A stretch of 64,000 nucleotides of DNA. It comes from Citricoccus sp. SGAir0253 (lineage in GTDB: Bacteria > Actinomycetota > Actinomycetes > Actinomycetales > Micrococcaceae). Below the pieces are notes generated by a model, which searched no databases, had not been told where the DNA came from, and worked only from the letters and a program-made list of their open reading frames with translations. The translations under genes were made by a program, and so were the position numbers. The DNA lies in NCBI RefSeq assembly GCF_005877055.1, contig NZ_CP039424.1, positions 310,001 to 374,000 of the forward strand, read 5' to 3'. Of this stretch, positions 27,128 through 35,869 are shown piece after piece (position 1 is the first letter of the stretch; each line of letters starts with the position of its first letter).

Positions 27128-28174
27128 TCAGTTGCCCTCGGGCCCGGCGTGGGCCCACGCGGGGAACGGATCCGGGTACGTCCTCCACGCCGCCGGACCG
27201 GCGGCCAGCTCGGCGTCGGCCAGGCAGGCCTCGTCCAGGGCGGTGCGCAGGGCGTCCGCCCGCAGGTCGAGGCCGAAGAACGCCAGGTCCTGCCCGACGG
27301 CGAGGACCTCCTCGTCCTCGGCGAGCGCCCCGTCCGCCGCGAGCGGCTCGAGCGAGAGCATGTGGCCCACGTGGCTCCAGGCGGCCACCACCCCGGGCCG
27401 GGAGGCGAGCCGGCAGAACCCGGCCGAGCGCAGGACGGTGCCGAACTCCCCGGTGTCCACGCGGTCGTCGAGGAACCGCTCGAGCCGGCCGGGGTGGAAC
27501 GGGCGCACCTGCTCGTAGTGCAGCTTGCCGACCCGGGGGTCCGTCATGTGCGGGGCGTGCTCGCCGTTGAGGACGGCGACCCACCCGGCCCGCTCCTGGG
27601 TGGCCGTGTAGGCCTCGTCCCGGTCGGGCACGGCCAGGGGGCCGTGGTCCAGGCGGAGCCGGGCGTGCGGGCTCAGGTGGCTCACTAGTGCCATCAGGGC
27701 CGCGAGGTTGGGCGTGGCGAGGTTCTCCCAGTTGACCAGCACGATCATCGACGCGTACTCGAGCTGCGTCACCGTCAGCAGCGCGTGGGCCATGTACTCC
27801 GTCGCGGCTCCGGCGTCCTCTCCCGGGGCCGTGGTCCGCGGGCGTGCGGCGTAGCCGTCGCGGCGCAGGTCGTCCAGCAGGTGCATCGCGTCCGCCACGC
27901 AGACCAGGCCGGACAGCCTCGTCCGGCTGCCGGGGGCGGTCATGGCGCCGATGAGCTCGAGGACGCGCGTGTCTGCCGGGAACTCCACCACCGCGCCCGC
28001 CGGGCGGTCCGCCCAGGGCGCCAGCGCCAGGGCCTCGTCCACCGGGTCCGGGGCCAGTCGCAGCCGCCACGCGGGGACCAGCGTCCGGTCGGCCACGGCG
28101 GCCAGCCGCAGGGCGTGCCGGGAGCGCTCCGGACCGCAGGTGCCGACCACGGCCAGCACATCGACGTCGTTCAT
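27128..28174 (-). CDS. CobW/COG0523-like protein with degenerate P-loop, probably Zur-regulated
   Basis: A 348-residue protein related to the CobW/COG0523 G3E GTPase family, with a CobW C-terminal-type region (QVRPFHPGRLERFLDD, GTVLRSAGFCRLASRPG, WSHVGHMLSLEP). The Walker A site is degenerate (VVGTCGPERSRH instead of G-x-x-G-x-GKT) and the metal-binding CxCC motif is absent. GTP hydrolysis and classical zinc-chaperone activity are therefore doubtful. It is divergent from a cysteine-free bL36 gene, with a Zur/Fur-like site between. The arrangement recalls mycobacterial Mrf, a CobW-like protein encoded with alternative ribosomal proteins that takes part in ribosome hibernation under zinc starvation. 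That assignment is inference. Confidence 0.7.
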   Translation of the reverse strand: MNDVDVLAVVGTCGPERSRHALRLAAVADRTLVPAWRLRLAPDPVDEALALAPWADRPAGAVVEFPADTRVLELIGAMTAPGSRTRLSGLVCVADAMHLLDDLRRDGYAARPRTTAPGEDAGAATEYMAHALLTVTQLEYASMIVLVNWENLATPNLAALMALVSHLSPHARLRLDHGPLAVPDRDEAYTATQERAGWVAVLNGEHAPHMTDPRVGKLHYEQVRPFHPGRLERFLDDRVDTGEFGTVLRSAGFCRLASRPGVVAAWSHVGHMLSLEPLAADGALAEDEEVLAVGQDLAFFGLDLRADALRTALDEACLADAELAAGPAAWRTYPDPFPAWAHAGPEGN

Positions 28175-28213
28175 GGGGACCTCTCGTTCTCGGGTGGGTT
28201 GGGTCCACTATAG

Positions 28214-28236
28214 TTAATGAGAACCAATAGCAATAA
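28214..28236. promoter_or_regulatory. putative Zur box between divergent genes
   Basis: An AT-rich imperfect dyad with half-sites TTAATGAGAA and AATAGCAATAA, in a region otherwise above 65 % GC. It resembles Zur/Fur-type sites and lies between the CobW-like gene and the zinc-independent bL36 gene, a classical Zur pair. It ends at the bL36 ribosome binding site AAGGAGG (28235-28241). Confidence 0.6.
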
Positions 28237-28246
28237 GGAGGTCGGC

Positions 28247-28369
28247 GTGAAGGTCCGAGCATCACTGAGGTCACTGAAGAACCAGCCCGGGGCGCAGGTG
28301 GTGAAGCGCCGCGGGCGCGTCTACGTCATCAACAAGTTGAACCCGCGGTTCAAGGGACGCCAGGGGTAG
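28247..28369 (+). CDS. rpmJ: ribosomal protein bL36, zinc-independent paralog (YkgO type)
   Basis: A 40-residue protein beginning [17 protein letters not shown] and ending [20 protein letters not shown]-type. It lacks the four zinc ligands (C/C/C/H) of canonical bL36, so it is the C-minus form that replaces the zinc-containing protein when zinc is scarce. The start is GTG, with a perfect AAGGAGG 5 nt upstream. It is divergent from the CobW-like gene with a Zur-type site between, so induction by zinc limitation is expected. Confidence 0.92.
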   Translation: MKVRASLRSLKNQPGAQVVKRRGRVYVINKLNPRFKGRQG

Positions 28370-28385
28370 GCGGGAGGGACGGCCC

Positions 28386-29009
28386 TCAGCCCGTCCGCGG
28401 CCGGTCGATCGCCAGTACCTCGCCGAGCGTGCCCCACTCGTTGCGGCCGAGCCGGGCCAGCGGGTCCAGCCGCTTCGCCTCGGGCAGGGATCGCCCGCGC
28501 GCGTCCGTGTGCAGGGTGTCCGAGTCCACCGAGACGTGCACGACCGTCCCGAGCACCAGGAAGCTCGAGCCCACCGGCACCACGCGCTCCAGCCGGCACT
28601 CCATGACCGCCGGGGAGCCGGCCACGCGCGGCGGGGCCACCACCACCGAGTCCTCGGCCTCGATCCCGGCGGCCGCGAACTCGCTGACCTGCGGGTCATA
28701 GGGCGCCGAGGACTGGTTGGCCTGCTCGAACTGGGACCGGGAGACGAGCGAGATCGTGAACTCCCCGGTCGCCTCGATGTTGTTCAGCGAGTCCTTGCGT
28801 CCGGTGGAGGAGAACAGCACGACCGGCGGTTCCTCCGAGGCCATGGTGAAGAAGGAGTGCGGGGCGAGGTTGGCCGTGCCCCCGGCGGACAGCGAGCCCA
28901 CCCAGGCGATGGGGCGGGGGACCAGGATCGACTTCACCAGCAGGGTGGTCTCGCGGTCCCCCAGGGCGGCGGGGTCGAACTCGGTGCGCCGGCGCGGTTG
29001 CGTGTCCAT
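28386..29009 (-). CDS. flavin reductase-like FMN-binding split-barrel protein
   Basis: A 207-residue protein of the flavin reductase-like domain family. Motifs are PRPIAWVGSLSAGGTANLAPHSFF near residue 33, PPVVLFSSTGRKDSLNNIEATGEF, and ECRLERVVPVGSSFLVLGTVVHV. These proteins bind FMN, and many reduce flavin for two-component monooxygenases. No monooxygenase partner is adjacent. It is convergent with the bL36 gene, 16 bp apart. The ATG at 29009 has only a weak ribosome binding site. Confidence 0.8.
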   Translation of the reverse strand: MDTQPRRRTEFDPAALGDRETTLLVKSILVPRPIAWVGSLSAGGTANLAPHSFFTMASEEPPVVLFSSTGRKDSLNNIEATGEFTISLVSRSQFEQANQSSAPYDPQVSEFAAAGIEAEDSVVVAPPRVAGSPAVMECRLERVVPVGSSFLVLGTVVHVSVDSDTLHTDARGRSLPEAKRLDPLARLGRNEWGTLGEVLAIDRPRTG

Positions 29010-29192
29010 GGCCCCAGTGTGCCGCACGGGCCCCGCGGCCCGCAGGGCCGCGGGGGTGCCCCGGCAGGTCCGGTGCTGCACAGCGGACGGTCCGCCCGGC
29101 CCGCTCCCCAGCGCCGTCTCCCCGCCGGGCACGACGGCGGCCGGTTCCCTAGCGTCGGGGGCAACCCTTCCCCTCGAGTCCAGGAGGACGCC

Positions 29193-29546
29193 ATGGTCTC
29201 CCCGGTCCCCGACGAGTCCCGGCTCTGGCTGCTGCAGGCGGCGGTGGGCCACCTCCAGCAGGTCGTCACGGAGCTGGGCCAGGTGGGTGCGGGAACGAGG
29301 CAGGTCGCGGACCGCATCCACGCCCTGTCCTCCATCGACTGGCGTTCCCCGGCCGGCGAGGCCTTCGCCGAACGCAGCCGGCGCCTGCGGGCCCGCGCCC
29401 AGCAGCTCGCCGAGGAGGCGGAGGCCTCGGCGCAGCTCGGCCGGAACGCCATCACGGACCTGGAGCACCGGATCGGCCGGCTGCAGGCGGAGCTCGCGGC
29501 GGCACGGACCGTCCTGGCGGCCGGCGCCGGGCTGGGGATCGGCTGA
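29193..29546 (+). CDS. WXG100-like small helical protein
   Basis: A 117-residue, almost wholly alpha-helical protein with W-R-S-P-A-G (SIDWRSPAGEAFAERSRRL) at the centre, between two helices, as in the WXG100 hairpin of type VII secretion substrates. The second half is a coiled-coil-like stretch (ELEHRIGRLQAELAAAR-type). GGAGG lies 6 nt before the ATG. Its stop overlaps the start of the hydrolase gene (TGATG), so the two are coupled. It is probably a partner or targeting factor for that hydrolase. No ESX machinery genes are in the window. Confidence 0.6.
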   Translation: MVSPVPDESRLWLLQAAVGHLQQVVTELGQVGAGTRQVADRIHALSSIDWRSPAGEAFAERSRRLRARAQQLAEEAEASAQLGRNAITDLEHRIGRLQAELAAARTVLAAGAGLGIG

Positions 29547-31297
29547 TGGGGCCCCGGGCCGCCGAGGCGCCCGCGCCGCCGTCATACGCGGTGCGCGGCG
29601 GGCCGGCGAGCATCCATGCCGAACTCGGGGAGCTCGAGTGGGGCAGCGCGCTGCTGGGAGCGGCGGCGGCCGAGGCCACGGCGCTCGCGGTCCGGGCCGC
29701 GGGCTGGGAGCACCTGGTGGCGCTCGCGGGCCAGCAGGCCGCCCTGGCGGCGGCCCTGGCCGCTCGCACCGCGGACCTGTCCGCGGGGCTGATGTCCGTG
29801 GGGACGGAGGCGCAGTCCCTGGAACTCGCCGTGGGGTTCTCGGCGCGGTCCTACCGGGAGGCCGAGGAGTGGGCGCTGGGGGCGGTCCAGCGGGCCGCCG
29901 GCGGGCCCTCGCTCGGCCTGGCGCTGGGCCTGTGGGCGGCCGGGGAGCCGATCCCGCTGCCCGTGACCGAACTGGCGCTGGCCGGGGCGGGAGACCTGCT
30001 CCCGGCGCTGCTGGGCGGCATGGGATGGTTCGGCCTGGGCCTGCGGTTGGTCGCGGACGTCCCCGGGAGGCTCGCGCGGGACGCCGGCCGCACCGGTCCG
30101 CTGAGCGGCCCCGAGCGCCTGTACCCGCTGATCGTCCGGCTCGGCGGGACCGCGGGGCTCGTGCAGGTCGGTCCCGTGCGCGTGCGCTCGGCCGAGCGCG
30201 TGGCCGCACCGGGGAGCCAGTCCGGGGAGTACGCGCTGGACGGCTCGCTGGGCGGGCTGCTGGACCACCTGGACCGGGGCCGGCTGGAGGCGGCGGGCCC
30301 CGGCGCCGTCCAGGTCACCCGCATCGCGCCCACGGCGCCGGGGGCGCCGGAACGGGTGTGGCTCGTGGCCCTGCCGGGCACCCAGTCCGGGGACTTCCGG
30401 GATGCCTCCGGGTGGTCGACCAACCCCTTCGACGCGAGCGGCAACGGCGAGGCGATGGCCCTGGACTCCCAGCACGTGGCGACCGGGGTGGCCGAGGCGC
30501 TGCGGGCGTCCGGGGCACAACCGGGGGACACCCTCGTGCTCTCGGGCTACAGCCAGGGCGGGATCCACGCCGCGCGGCTGGCCGCCGACCCCCGGATCAG
30601 GTCCGAGTACGACGTGCAGGGAGTCCTCACCGTCGGCTCGCCCACCGGGGAGATCGCGCTGCCGCAGGACGTGGAGGCGCTGCACCTGGAGCATGACGAG
30701 GACGTGGTCCCGGGGCTGGACGGCCGCGGCAACCCGCAGGGCGCCCACCGGACCACCGTCACGTTCTCCGGCACCGTGGCCGGTGCCGGGGCGGGCGAGG
30801 GGCGGGCCGGGGACTCGACGTTCAGCGCCCACGGGTTCGAGAACTACCGCGCCCACGTGGCCCGGCTGGACGCCGGCGGCGAGGCGGCCGCGGCGGCGCC
30901 GGTGCTCGCGGCCCCGGCGGCGGACGGGGTCCCCTCGGCCGTGGTGGACCGGCCGGCACCGCCCGGGCGGCCACCGCTCCTCGGCGGGATGGCCGTGGGC
31001 GGGACAGCGTCCGGCCCGGCTGGGGATCTCCTCTCCGCCCGCCCGCCGGCCGATCCGGCAGCCCCGGCGGCCTCCGCGGTCGGCCCGCCGGCCGCCCCGG
31101 CAGCCCCGGCGGCCCCGGAAGGGCCGAGCCCCGCCGAGCGGCTCGCCCCCACCACCGAACGCCTGGCGGCGCTGACCACTGGCGCGGCCGTCACCCGCTC
31201 GGTCACCCTCGAGCGCACCCGTCCGGGCCATCCGCGCCACCCGCTGGAGGCGGGACCGGACCGGGGGGAGGCCCGCACGACGCGGTCCCCGCGGTGA
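29546..31297 (+). CDS. lipase-like alpha/beta hydrolase with helical N-terminus and Ala/Pro-rich tail
   Basis: A 583-residue protein. Residues 1-120 are Ala-rich helices (LEWGSALLGAAAAEA, AGWEHLVALAGQQAALAAALAAR) resembling a WXG/LXG-type secretion domain. The centre has an alpha/beta-hydrolase core with nucleophile elbow GYSQGG, a preceding VWLVALPGTQSGDF strand, acidic DEDVVPGL and a His in FSAHGFENY. This is the catalytic pattern of lipase/cutinase-like or PE-PPE-type esterases. The last 150 residues are Ala/Pro/Gly-rich and low complexity. There is no signal peptide. With the coupled WXG100-like gene, a type VII-secreted esterase is plausible. Confidence 0.6.
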   Translation: MGPRAAEAPAPPSYAVRGGPASIHAELGELEWGSALLGAAAAEATALAVRAAGWEHLVALAGQQAALAAALAARTADLSAGLMSVGTEAQSLELAVGFSARSYREAEEWALGAVQRAAGGPSLGLALGLWAAGEPIPLPVTELALAGAGDLLPALLGGMGWFGLGLRLVADVPGRLARDAGRTGPLSGPERLYPLIVRLGGTAGLVQVGPVRVRSAERVAAPGSQSGEYALDGSLGGLLDHLDRGRLEAAGPGAVQVTRIAPTAPGAPERVWLVALPGTQSGDFRDASGWSTNPFDASGNGEAMALDSQHVATGVAEALRASGAQPGDTLVLSGYSQGGIHAARLAADPRIRSEYDVQGVLTVGSPTGEIALPQDVEALHLEHDEDVVPGLDGRGNPQGAHRTTVTFSGTVAGAGAGEGRAGDSTFSAHGFENYRAHVARLDAGGEAAAAAPVLAAPAADGVPSAVVDRPAPPGRPPLLGGMAVGGTASGPAGDLLSARPPADPAAPAASAVGPPAAPAAPAAPEGPSPAERLAPTTERLAALTTGAAVTRSVTLERTRPGHPRHPLEAGPDRGEARTTRSPR

Positions 31298-31326
31298 CGG
31301 ACGGGGCCGGGGCAGGGAGAGGCGGG

Positions 31327-31734
31327 TCAGTCCCCGCGGCCGCGGCGCGTGCCGAGGATGCCGTTGGCGAGCACGGAGACGATCGAGATGACGATCGCCG
31401 CGATCACGGCCGTCCACCAGAAGTCGTCCACCGTGACCTGCATCGGCAGGTAGGAGGTCAGCCAGACGGTGAGCATGAGCATGCCGGCATTGATGATGAT
31501 CGTGAACAGCCCCAGGGTCAGGCACGTGATGGGCAGGGACAGGAACGAGATGAGGGGCTTCACCACCGCGTTCACTGCCCCGAAGACCAGGCCGATCACG
31601 AGGTAGGCGATCAGCGTGTCGACCGTGGGGTCGCCCGTGACCGCCTCCCGGGCGTGGACGTCCATGCCCGGCAGCAGCCAGGCGGCGACCCACAGGGCCA
31701 GGGCATTGACGATGACGCGCAGCAGGAACCTCAT
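31327..31734 (-). CDS. phage holin superfamily IV (PF04020-like) four-TM membrane protein
   Basis: A 135-residue membrane protein with four hydrophobic segments. It has the family pattern of an N-terminal FLLRVIVNALALWVAAWLLPG, central LVFGAVNAVVKPLISFLSLP, and TLGLFTIIINAGMLMLTVWL, ending in a short basic tail. Despite the name, such chromosomal proteins are widespread in actinobacteria and not phage-borne. The function is unknown. It is convergent with the hydrolase gene. The start at 31734 was chosen because the hydrophobic domain begins immediately. Confidence 0.8.
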   Translation of the reverse strand: MRFLLRVIVNALALWVAAWLLPGMDVHAREAVTGDPTVDTLIAYLVIGLVFGAVNAVVKPLISFLSLPITCLTLGLFTIIINAGMLMLTVWLTSYLPMQVTVDDFWWTAVIAAIVISIVSVLANGILGTRRGRGD

Positions 31735-31911
31735 GCGCTCATCGTCCCACGCCCCGCCCGCCCCGGCAGGAGGGTTCGCCGCCTCTCCGGCCCTCGGCGG
31801 GGCGAGCCGCCCGGGCGAGCAGTTCGTCCGGCGCGGAGCCGTCCTCGTGCCGTTCCGTCGGCAGTTGGCCCGGACTGCCGTGCATTCCGTCCGGATCCGG
31901 AGGCCCGCCGC

Positions 31912-31917
31912 TAGGCT
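31912..31917 (+). promoter_or_regulatory. -10 box of a probably leaderless aminotransferase mRNA
   Basis: TAGGCT ends 8 nt before the ATG at 31926, and there is no Shine-Dalgarno sequence. Transcription would start at or next to the start codon. Confidence 0.45.
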
Positions 31918-31925
31918 CAGGTGCC

Positions 31926-33029
31926 ATGAACGACGCACAGCCCATCCGACCGCGCCCCGTCCTCGGCAGGCTCCCCGCCTACGCCGCTGGCAAGCCCCCC
32001 GCGCCGGTGGACGGCCTGGTCTCCTACAAGCTCGCCTCCAACGAGAACCCGTACGGGCCCGTCCCCGCGGTGCGCGAGTCCATCGCGCGGTTCGACGCCA
32101 TCGCACGCTACCCGGACCCGCTCTCCACGGCCCTGCGCGAGCGACTGTCCACCCACCTCGGCGTCGATGCCCAGGACATCGTGAGCGGGGCCGGCTCGCT
32201 CGGCGCCCTCACCCAGATCATCACCACCTTCGCCGGCACGGGCGAGGACGGCGTCCCGGACGAGGTCATCTTCGCCTGGCGCTCCTTCGAGGCGTACCCG
32301 ATCGTGGTCCGCTCCTCCGGGGCCCTGGACGTCCAGGTGCCGCTGACCGCCGACTTCCGCCACGACCTGCCGGCCATGGCCGCGGCGATCACCGAGCGCA
32401 CCCGCGTGGTCCTGCTGTGCACCCCCAACAACCCCACGGGTCCGGTGCTGACCACGGACGAGGTGGAGGACTTCCTGGCGCAGGTGCCCCCGCACGTGCT
32501 CGTGGTCATCGACGAGGCGTACCAGGAGTTCGTCCGCCAGCCCGACGCGGTGGACGGGATCGACGTCTTCTCCCGCCACCCCAACGTCGCCGTGCTGCGC
32601 ACCTTCTCCAAGGCCCACGGCCTGGCCAACCTGCGCGTGGGCTACTCCGTGACCCATCCCCACGTCACCCAGTACCTGCGTGTGCTCGCGGTGCCCTTCG
32701 CCGTGTCCTCGCTGGCCGAGCAGGCCGCGATCGCCTCGCTGGACCACCTCGAGGACGTCATGGAGCGGGTGGACACGGTCGTCGCCGAGCGCGAGCGCGT
32801 GGTGGCGGCCCTGGCGGAGATGGGCTGGGACGTGCCGGACACCCAGGCGAACTTCGTCTGGCTGGACCTGGGCGAGCAGACCCCGGGCTTCGTGGAGGCC
32901 GCCGCCCGCCGGGCCCTGTCCGTGCGCGGCTTCGGCACCGAGGGCGTGCGCGTGTCCATCGGCGAGCAGGAGGCCAACACCCGGTTCCTCGAGCTCTGCC
33001 GCGAGGTCCTCGTCCCCCAGCCCGAGTAG
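31926..33029 (+). CDS. histidinol-phosphate/aromatic amino acid aminotransferase
   Basis: A 367-residue PLP-dependent class I/II aminotransferase of the HisC group. Lys229 in TFSKAHGLANLRVGY is the PLP Schiff-base residue. KLASNENPYGP near the N-terminus and TPNNPTGP in the middle are family hallmarks. The length suits HisC or the actinobacterial phenylalanine aminotransferase Pat. No histidine genes are adjacent. The next genes encode a branched-chain 2-oxoacid dehydrogenase, so a catabolic or aromatic role is as likely as histidine synthesis. Translation appears leaderless. Confidence 0.85.
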   Translation: MNDAQPIRPRPVLGRLPAYAAGKPPAPVDGLVSYKLASNENPYGPVPAVRESIARFDAIARYPDPLSTALRERLSTHLGVDAQDIVSGAGSLGALTQIITTFAGTGEDGVPDEVIFAWRSFEAYPIVVRSSGALDVQVPLTADFRHDLPAMAAAITERTRVVLLCTPNNPTGPVLTTDEVEDFLAQVPPHVLVVIDEAYQEFVRQPDAVDGIDVFSRHPNVAVLRTFSKAHGLANLRVGYSVTHPHVTQYLRVLAVPFAVSSLAEQAAIASLDHLEDVMERVDTVVAERERVVAALAEMGWDVPDTQANFVWLDLGEQTPGFVEAAARRALSVRGFGTEGVRVSIGEQEANTRFLELCREVLVPQPE

Positions 33030-33102
33030 GGAGGACGCCGGCCCCGGAGGAGCCGCGCCGCGGGGACCGATTCCCCCGCGGGGCCGCCGTGCCGGCGCGC
33101 GC

Positions 33103-33162
33103 GTCATGCCCGGATGGACGATTCCCCCGGTACTGCCGTCATGGACCGTCCATCCGAGGATG
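33103..33162. repeat. family-1 palindrome, solo copy
   Basis: A 60-bp element with left arm CATGCCCGGATGGAC and right arm GTCCATCCGAGGATG (two mismatches). It aligns without gaps to 3001-3060, about 30 kb away, and to 4391-4452. It lies in the 358-bp gap (33030-33387) between the aminotransferase and the oxoacid dehydrogenase operon. It is followed by short repeats of GATGACCAC/TGACGG type up to about 33195. No nuclease gene is adjacent. Confidence 0.7.
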
Positions 33163-33387
33163 ACCACATGACGGACCACGGATGACCACGTGACGGGCCG
33201 CCCCGCTGCTGCGTCCCCCGGTGTCCCGTCGCCGCGGCGGCGGCCGGCCCGGCCATGCCCCGAGCCCTCGCGCCGGGCACGTGGCCGGTCGCGCGACAGG
33301 CGGTCGTGAAACGAGCGAGTACGCCGGGCTCGGACTAGTCTGGACCGGGACCGGCGCCGGGCGTGCCGGCCTGGAAGGAGTCCCCCC

Positions 33388-34569
33388 GTGCCCCAGACGC
33401 CGCCGCCGACCCCGGCGACCGAGCTTCCCGACGGTGCCGTCCGCCTGCTGGACGCCGACGGCACCCTGCACGAGGACGCGCGGTTCAGTCCCTACCTGCA
33501 GGGCCTGGCCGACGAGACGCTGCAGCGCATGTACCGGCTCATGGCCACCGAGCGCCGCGTGGACCAGGAGGGCACCTCCCTGCAGCGGCAGGGCCAACTG
33601 GCCCTGTGGGTGCCGGCCGTCGGCCAGGAGGGCGCGCAGGCCGGGGCCCTCACCGCGCTGCGGGACGAGGACTGGATCTTCCCCACCTACCGCGAGCACC
33701 TGCTCGCACTGGGCCGCGGCGTCACGCCGGGCCAGCTCTTCGAGCTCTTCCGCGGCACCGCCCACGCCGGCTGGACCGCCGCGGACCACCGGGTCCAGCC
33801 CTACACGCTCGTGCTCGCCGCCCAGACCCTGCACGCCACGGGCTATGCGTGGGGCATCGCCCGCGACCAGTCGGACTGGGACGCCGAGCGCCGGGCCGCC
33901 GAGGGCCAGGTCGTGCTGGCCTGCTTCGGGGACGGTGCCTCCTCCGAGGGCGACGTCCACGAGTCCATGGTCTTCGCCGCCAGCTACGACCTGCCGGTCG
34001 TCTTCTTCTGCCAGAACAACCAGTGGGCCATCTCCGTGCCCGCCTCGACCCAGACGCGCGTGCCGCTGGCCCGCCGTGCCGCGGGCTACGGCTTCGAGGG
34101 CGTCACCGTGGACGGCAACGACCCGCTGGCCATGCACGCCGTCACCGCGTGGGCGGCCGAGCAGGCGCGCACCGGGGCCGGGCCCGTGATGATCGAGGCG
34201 CACACCTTCCGCAGCGGCGCCCACACCACCGCCGACGACCCCACGAAGTACCGGACCCGGGAGGAGGAGCAGGCCTGGGCCGCCGTCGACCCCCTGGCCC
34301 GGCTCGCCGCGCACCTGCGGGCCACCGGCGCGGCCGGTGCCGACCCGGACGCGTTCTTCGCGGACGTGGCCGCCGAGGGCGAGGAGCTGGCCCGCCGCAC
34401 CCGCGAGGCCGTGCTCGCCATGACCGGGGACGCGCTGCCGACCCTCGATGACGTCTTCGAGACCGTCTACGCCGAGCCCCACCCGCTGGTGGCGGAGGAG
34501 CTGGCTTGGCACCGGCAGTGGCAGGCCGGGTTCGCCGACGCCGAGACCGCCGAAGGAGACGCCTCGTGA
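33388..34569 (+). CDS. bkdA: branched-chain 2-oxoacid/pyruvate dehydrogenase E1 component, alpha subunit
   Basis: A 393-residue ThDP-binding subunit. [18 protein letters not shown], starting near residue 181 and ending in QNN, is the ThDP/Mg motif. The C-terminal [18 protein letters not shown] loop, without the PDH-type phosphorylation sites, favours the branched-chain form. It decarboxylates the 2-oxoacid and, with E1beta, reductively acylates E2. The start is GTG with GGAAGGAG upstream. It overlaps the E1beta start (GTGA). E3 (dihydrolipoamide dehydrogenase) is not in the window and must be encoded elsewhere. Confidence 0.85.
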   Translation: MPQTPPPTPATELPDGAVRLLDADGTLHEDARFSPYLQGLADETLQRMYRLMATERRVDQEGTSLQRQGQLALWVPAVGQEGAQAGALTALRDEDWIFPTYREHLLALGRGVTPGQLFELFRGTAHAGWTAADHRVQPYTLVLAAQTLHATGYAWGIARDQSDWDAERRAAEGQVVLACFGDGASSEGDVHESMVFAASYDLPVVFFCQNNQWAISVPASTQTRVPLARRAAGYGFEGVTVDGNDPLAMHAVTAWAAEQARTGAGPVMIEAHTFRSGAHTTADDPTKYRTREEEQAWAAVDPLARLAAHLRATGAAGADPDAFFADVAAEGEELARRTREAVLAMTGDALPTLDDVFETVYAEPHPLVAEELAWHRQWQAGFADAETAEGDAS

Positions 34570-35705
34570 GCACGGACACCACCACGACGCCGGCCGGTTC
34601 CCTTCCCGGGACCGCGGCCGGGACCGCGGCCGCCGGGACGGCCGGGGGCGCCCCGGCCGAGGGGACCCCCACCGCGGCCCCCGCCGGCACCGCCGCCGAG
34701 GCCGCCACCCGGCTCGCCGGCGTCGAGACCCTGACGATCGCCAAGGCCATCAACCGGGCCCTGGCCGACGAGCTCGCCGCGGACGAGAAGGTCCTGCTGA
34801 TGGGCGAGGACATCGGCTCGCTCGGCGGCGTCTACCGCGTGACCGAGGGGCTGAAGGCCCGCTTCGGCGCCGACCGGGTGGTCGACTCGCCGCTGGCGGA
34901 GTCGGGCATCATCGGCACCTCGATCGGCCTGGCGCTGCGCGGCTACCGCCCCGTGGCCGAGATCCAGTTCGACGGCTTCGTCTTCCCCGGCTTCAACCAG
35001 ATCACCACCCAGCTGGCCAAGATGCGCGCCCGCACCCGGGGCGCCGCGAGCGTCCCGGTGACGATCCGCATCCCCTACGGCGGCGGCATCGGCTCGATCG
35101 AGCACCACTCCGAGTCGCCCGAGGCGCTGTTCACGCACACCGCCGGGCTGCGCGTCATCACCCCGTCCAATGCGCACGACGCCTACTGGATGACCCGCCA
35201 GGCCGTCCGCTCCCAGGACCCCGTGATCATCTTCGAGCCCAAGCGCCGCTACTGGCTCAAGGGCGAGGTGGACCTGTCCGAGGCCGGGCATCGCGGCCTG
35301 TCCGCCTTCGAGGCGCAGGTCGTGCGCGAGGGCACCGACGTGACGATCGCGGCGTGGGGCCCCCTCGTGCCCGTGGCGTTGGCCGCCGCGAACGCCGCCG
35401 CCGAGGACGGGCGCTCCGTGGAGGTCGTGGACCTGCGCTCCCTCTCGCCCGTGGACTTCGACGCCCTGCAGGCCTCGGTGGAGAAGACCGGCCGGATGGT
35501 CATCACCCACGAGGCCCCCACCTTCGGCGGCCTCGGCGGGGAGATCGCCGCCCGGCTCATGGAGCGGTCCTTCCTGCACCTGGAGGCGCCGATCCTGCGC
35601 GTGGGCGGGTTCCACCTGCCGTACCCGCCGTCCCGCGTGGAGGAGCAGTACCTGCCGGACCTGGACCGGCTGCTCGACGCCGTGGACCGCACCTTCGCGT
35701 ACTGA
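34566..35705 (+). CDS. bkdB: branched-chain 2-oxoacid/pyruvate dehydrogenase E1 component, beta subunit
   Basis: A 379-residue transketolase-like beta subunit. After a roughly 50-residue Ala/Thr/Gly-rich extension not usual for the family, the core begins [29 protein letters not shown]. Further motifs are [23 protein letters not shown] and the C-terminal transketolase_C domain ([17 protein letters not shown]). The GTG start overlaps the E1alpha stop. It forms the alpha2beta2 E1 heterotetramer with the upstream product. Confidence 0.85.
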   Translation: MSTDTTTTPAGSLPGTAAGTAAAGTAGGAPAEGTPTAAPAGTAAEAATRLAGVETLTIAKAINRALADELAADEKVLLMGEDIGSLGGVYRVTEGLKARFGADRVVDSPLAESGIIGTSIGLALRGYRPVAEIQFDGFVFPGFNQITTQLAKMRARTRGAASVPVTIRIPYGGGIGSIEHHSESPEALFTHTAGLRVITPSNAHDAYWMTRQAVRSQDPVIIFEPKRRYWLKGEVDLSEAGHRGLSAFEAQVVREGTDVTIAAWGPLVPVALAAANAAAEDGRSVEVVDLRSLSPVDFDALQASVEKTGRMVITHEAPTFGGLGGEIAARLMERSFLHLEAPILRVGGFHLPYPPSRVEEQYLPDLDRLLDAVDRTFAY

Positions 35706-35869
35706 CCCCCTCGGCCGCGGACCCGCCCGGCGCCGTCCGGGCCGCGTCCCGGGCCGCCGTCCTGACCCATCCAGACCCCAGACCTGACCACCGGACCCGG
35801 GTCCCACCGCGCGGCAGCGCGCGGCGAGACCGCGCGCCGGACCGACCACGACCGCCGGGAGAGCACCCC

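Noticed and set aside
31327-31734. Prophage remnant because of the holin-type domain
   Set aside because: No other phage genes, attachment sites or integrase are present; this family is a common chromosomal membrane protein.
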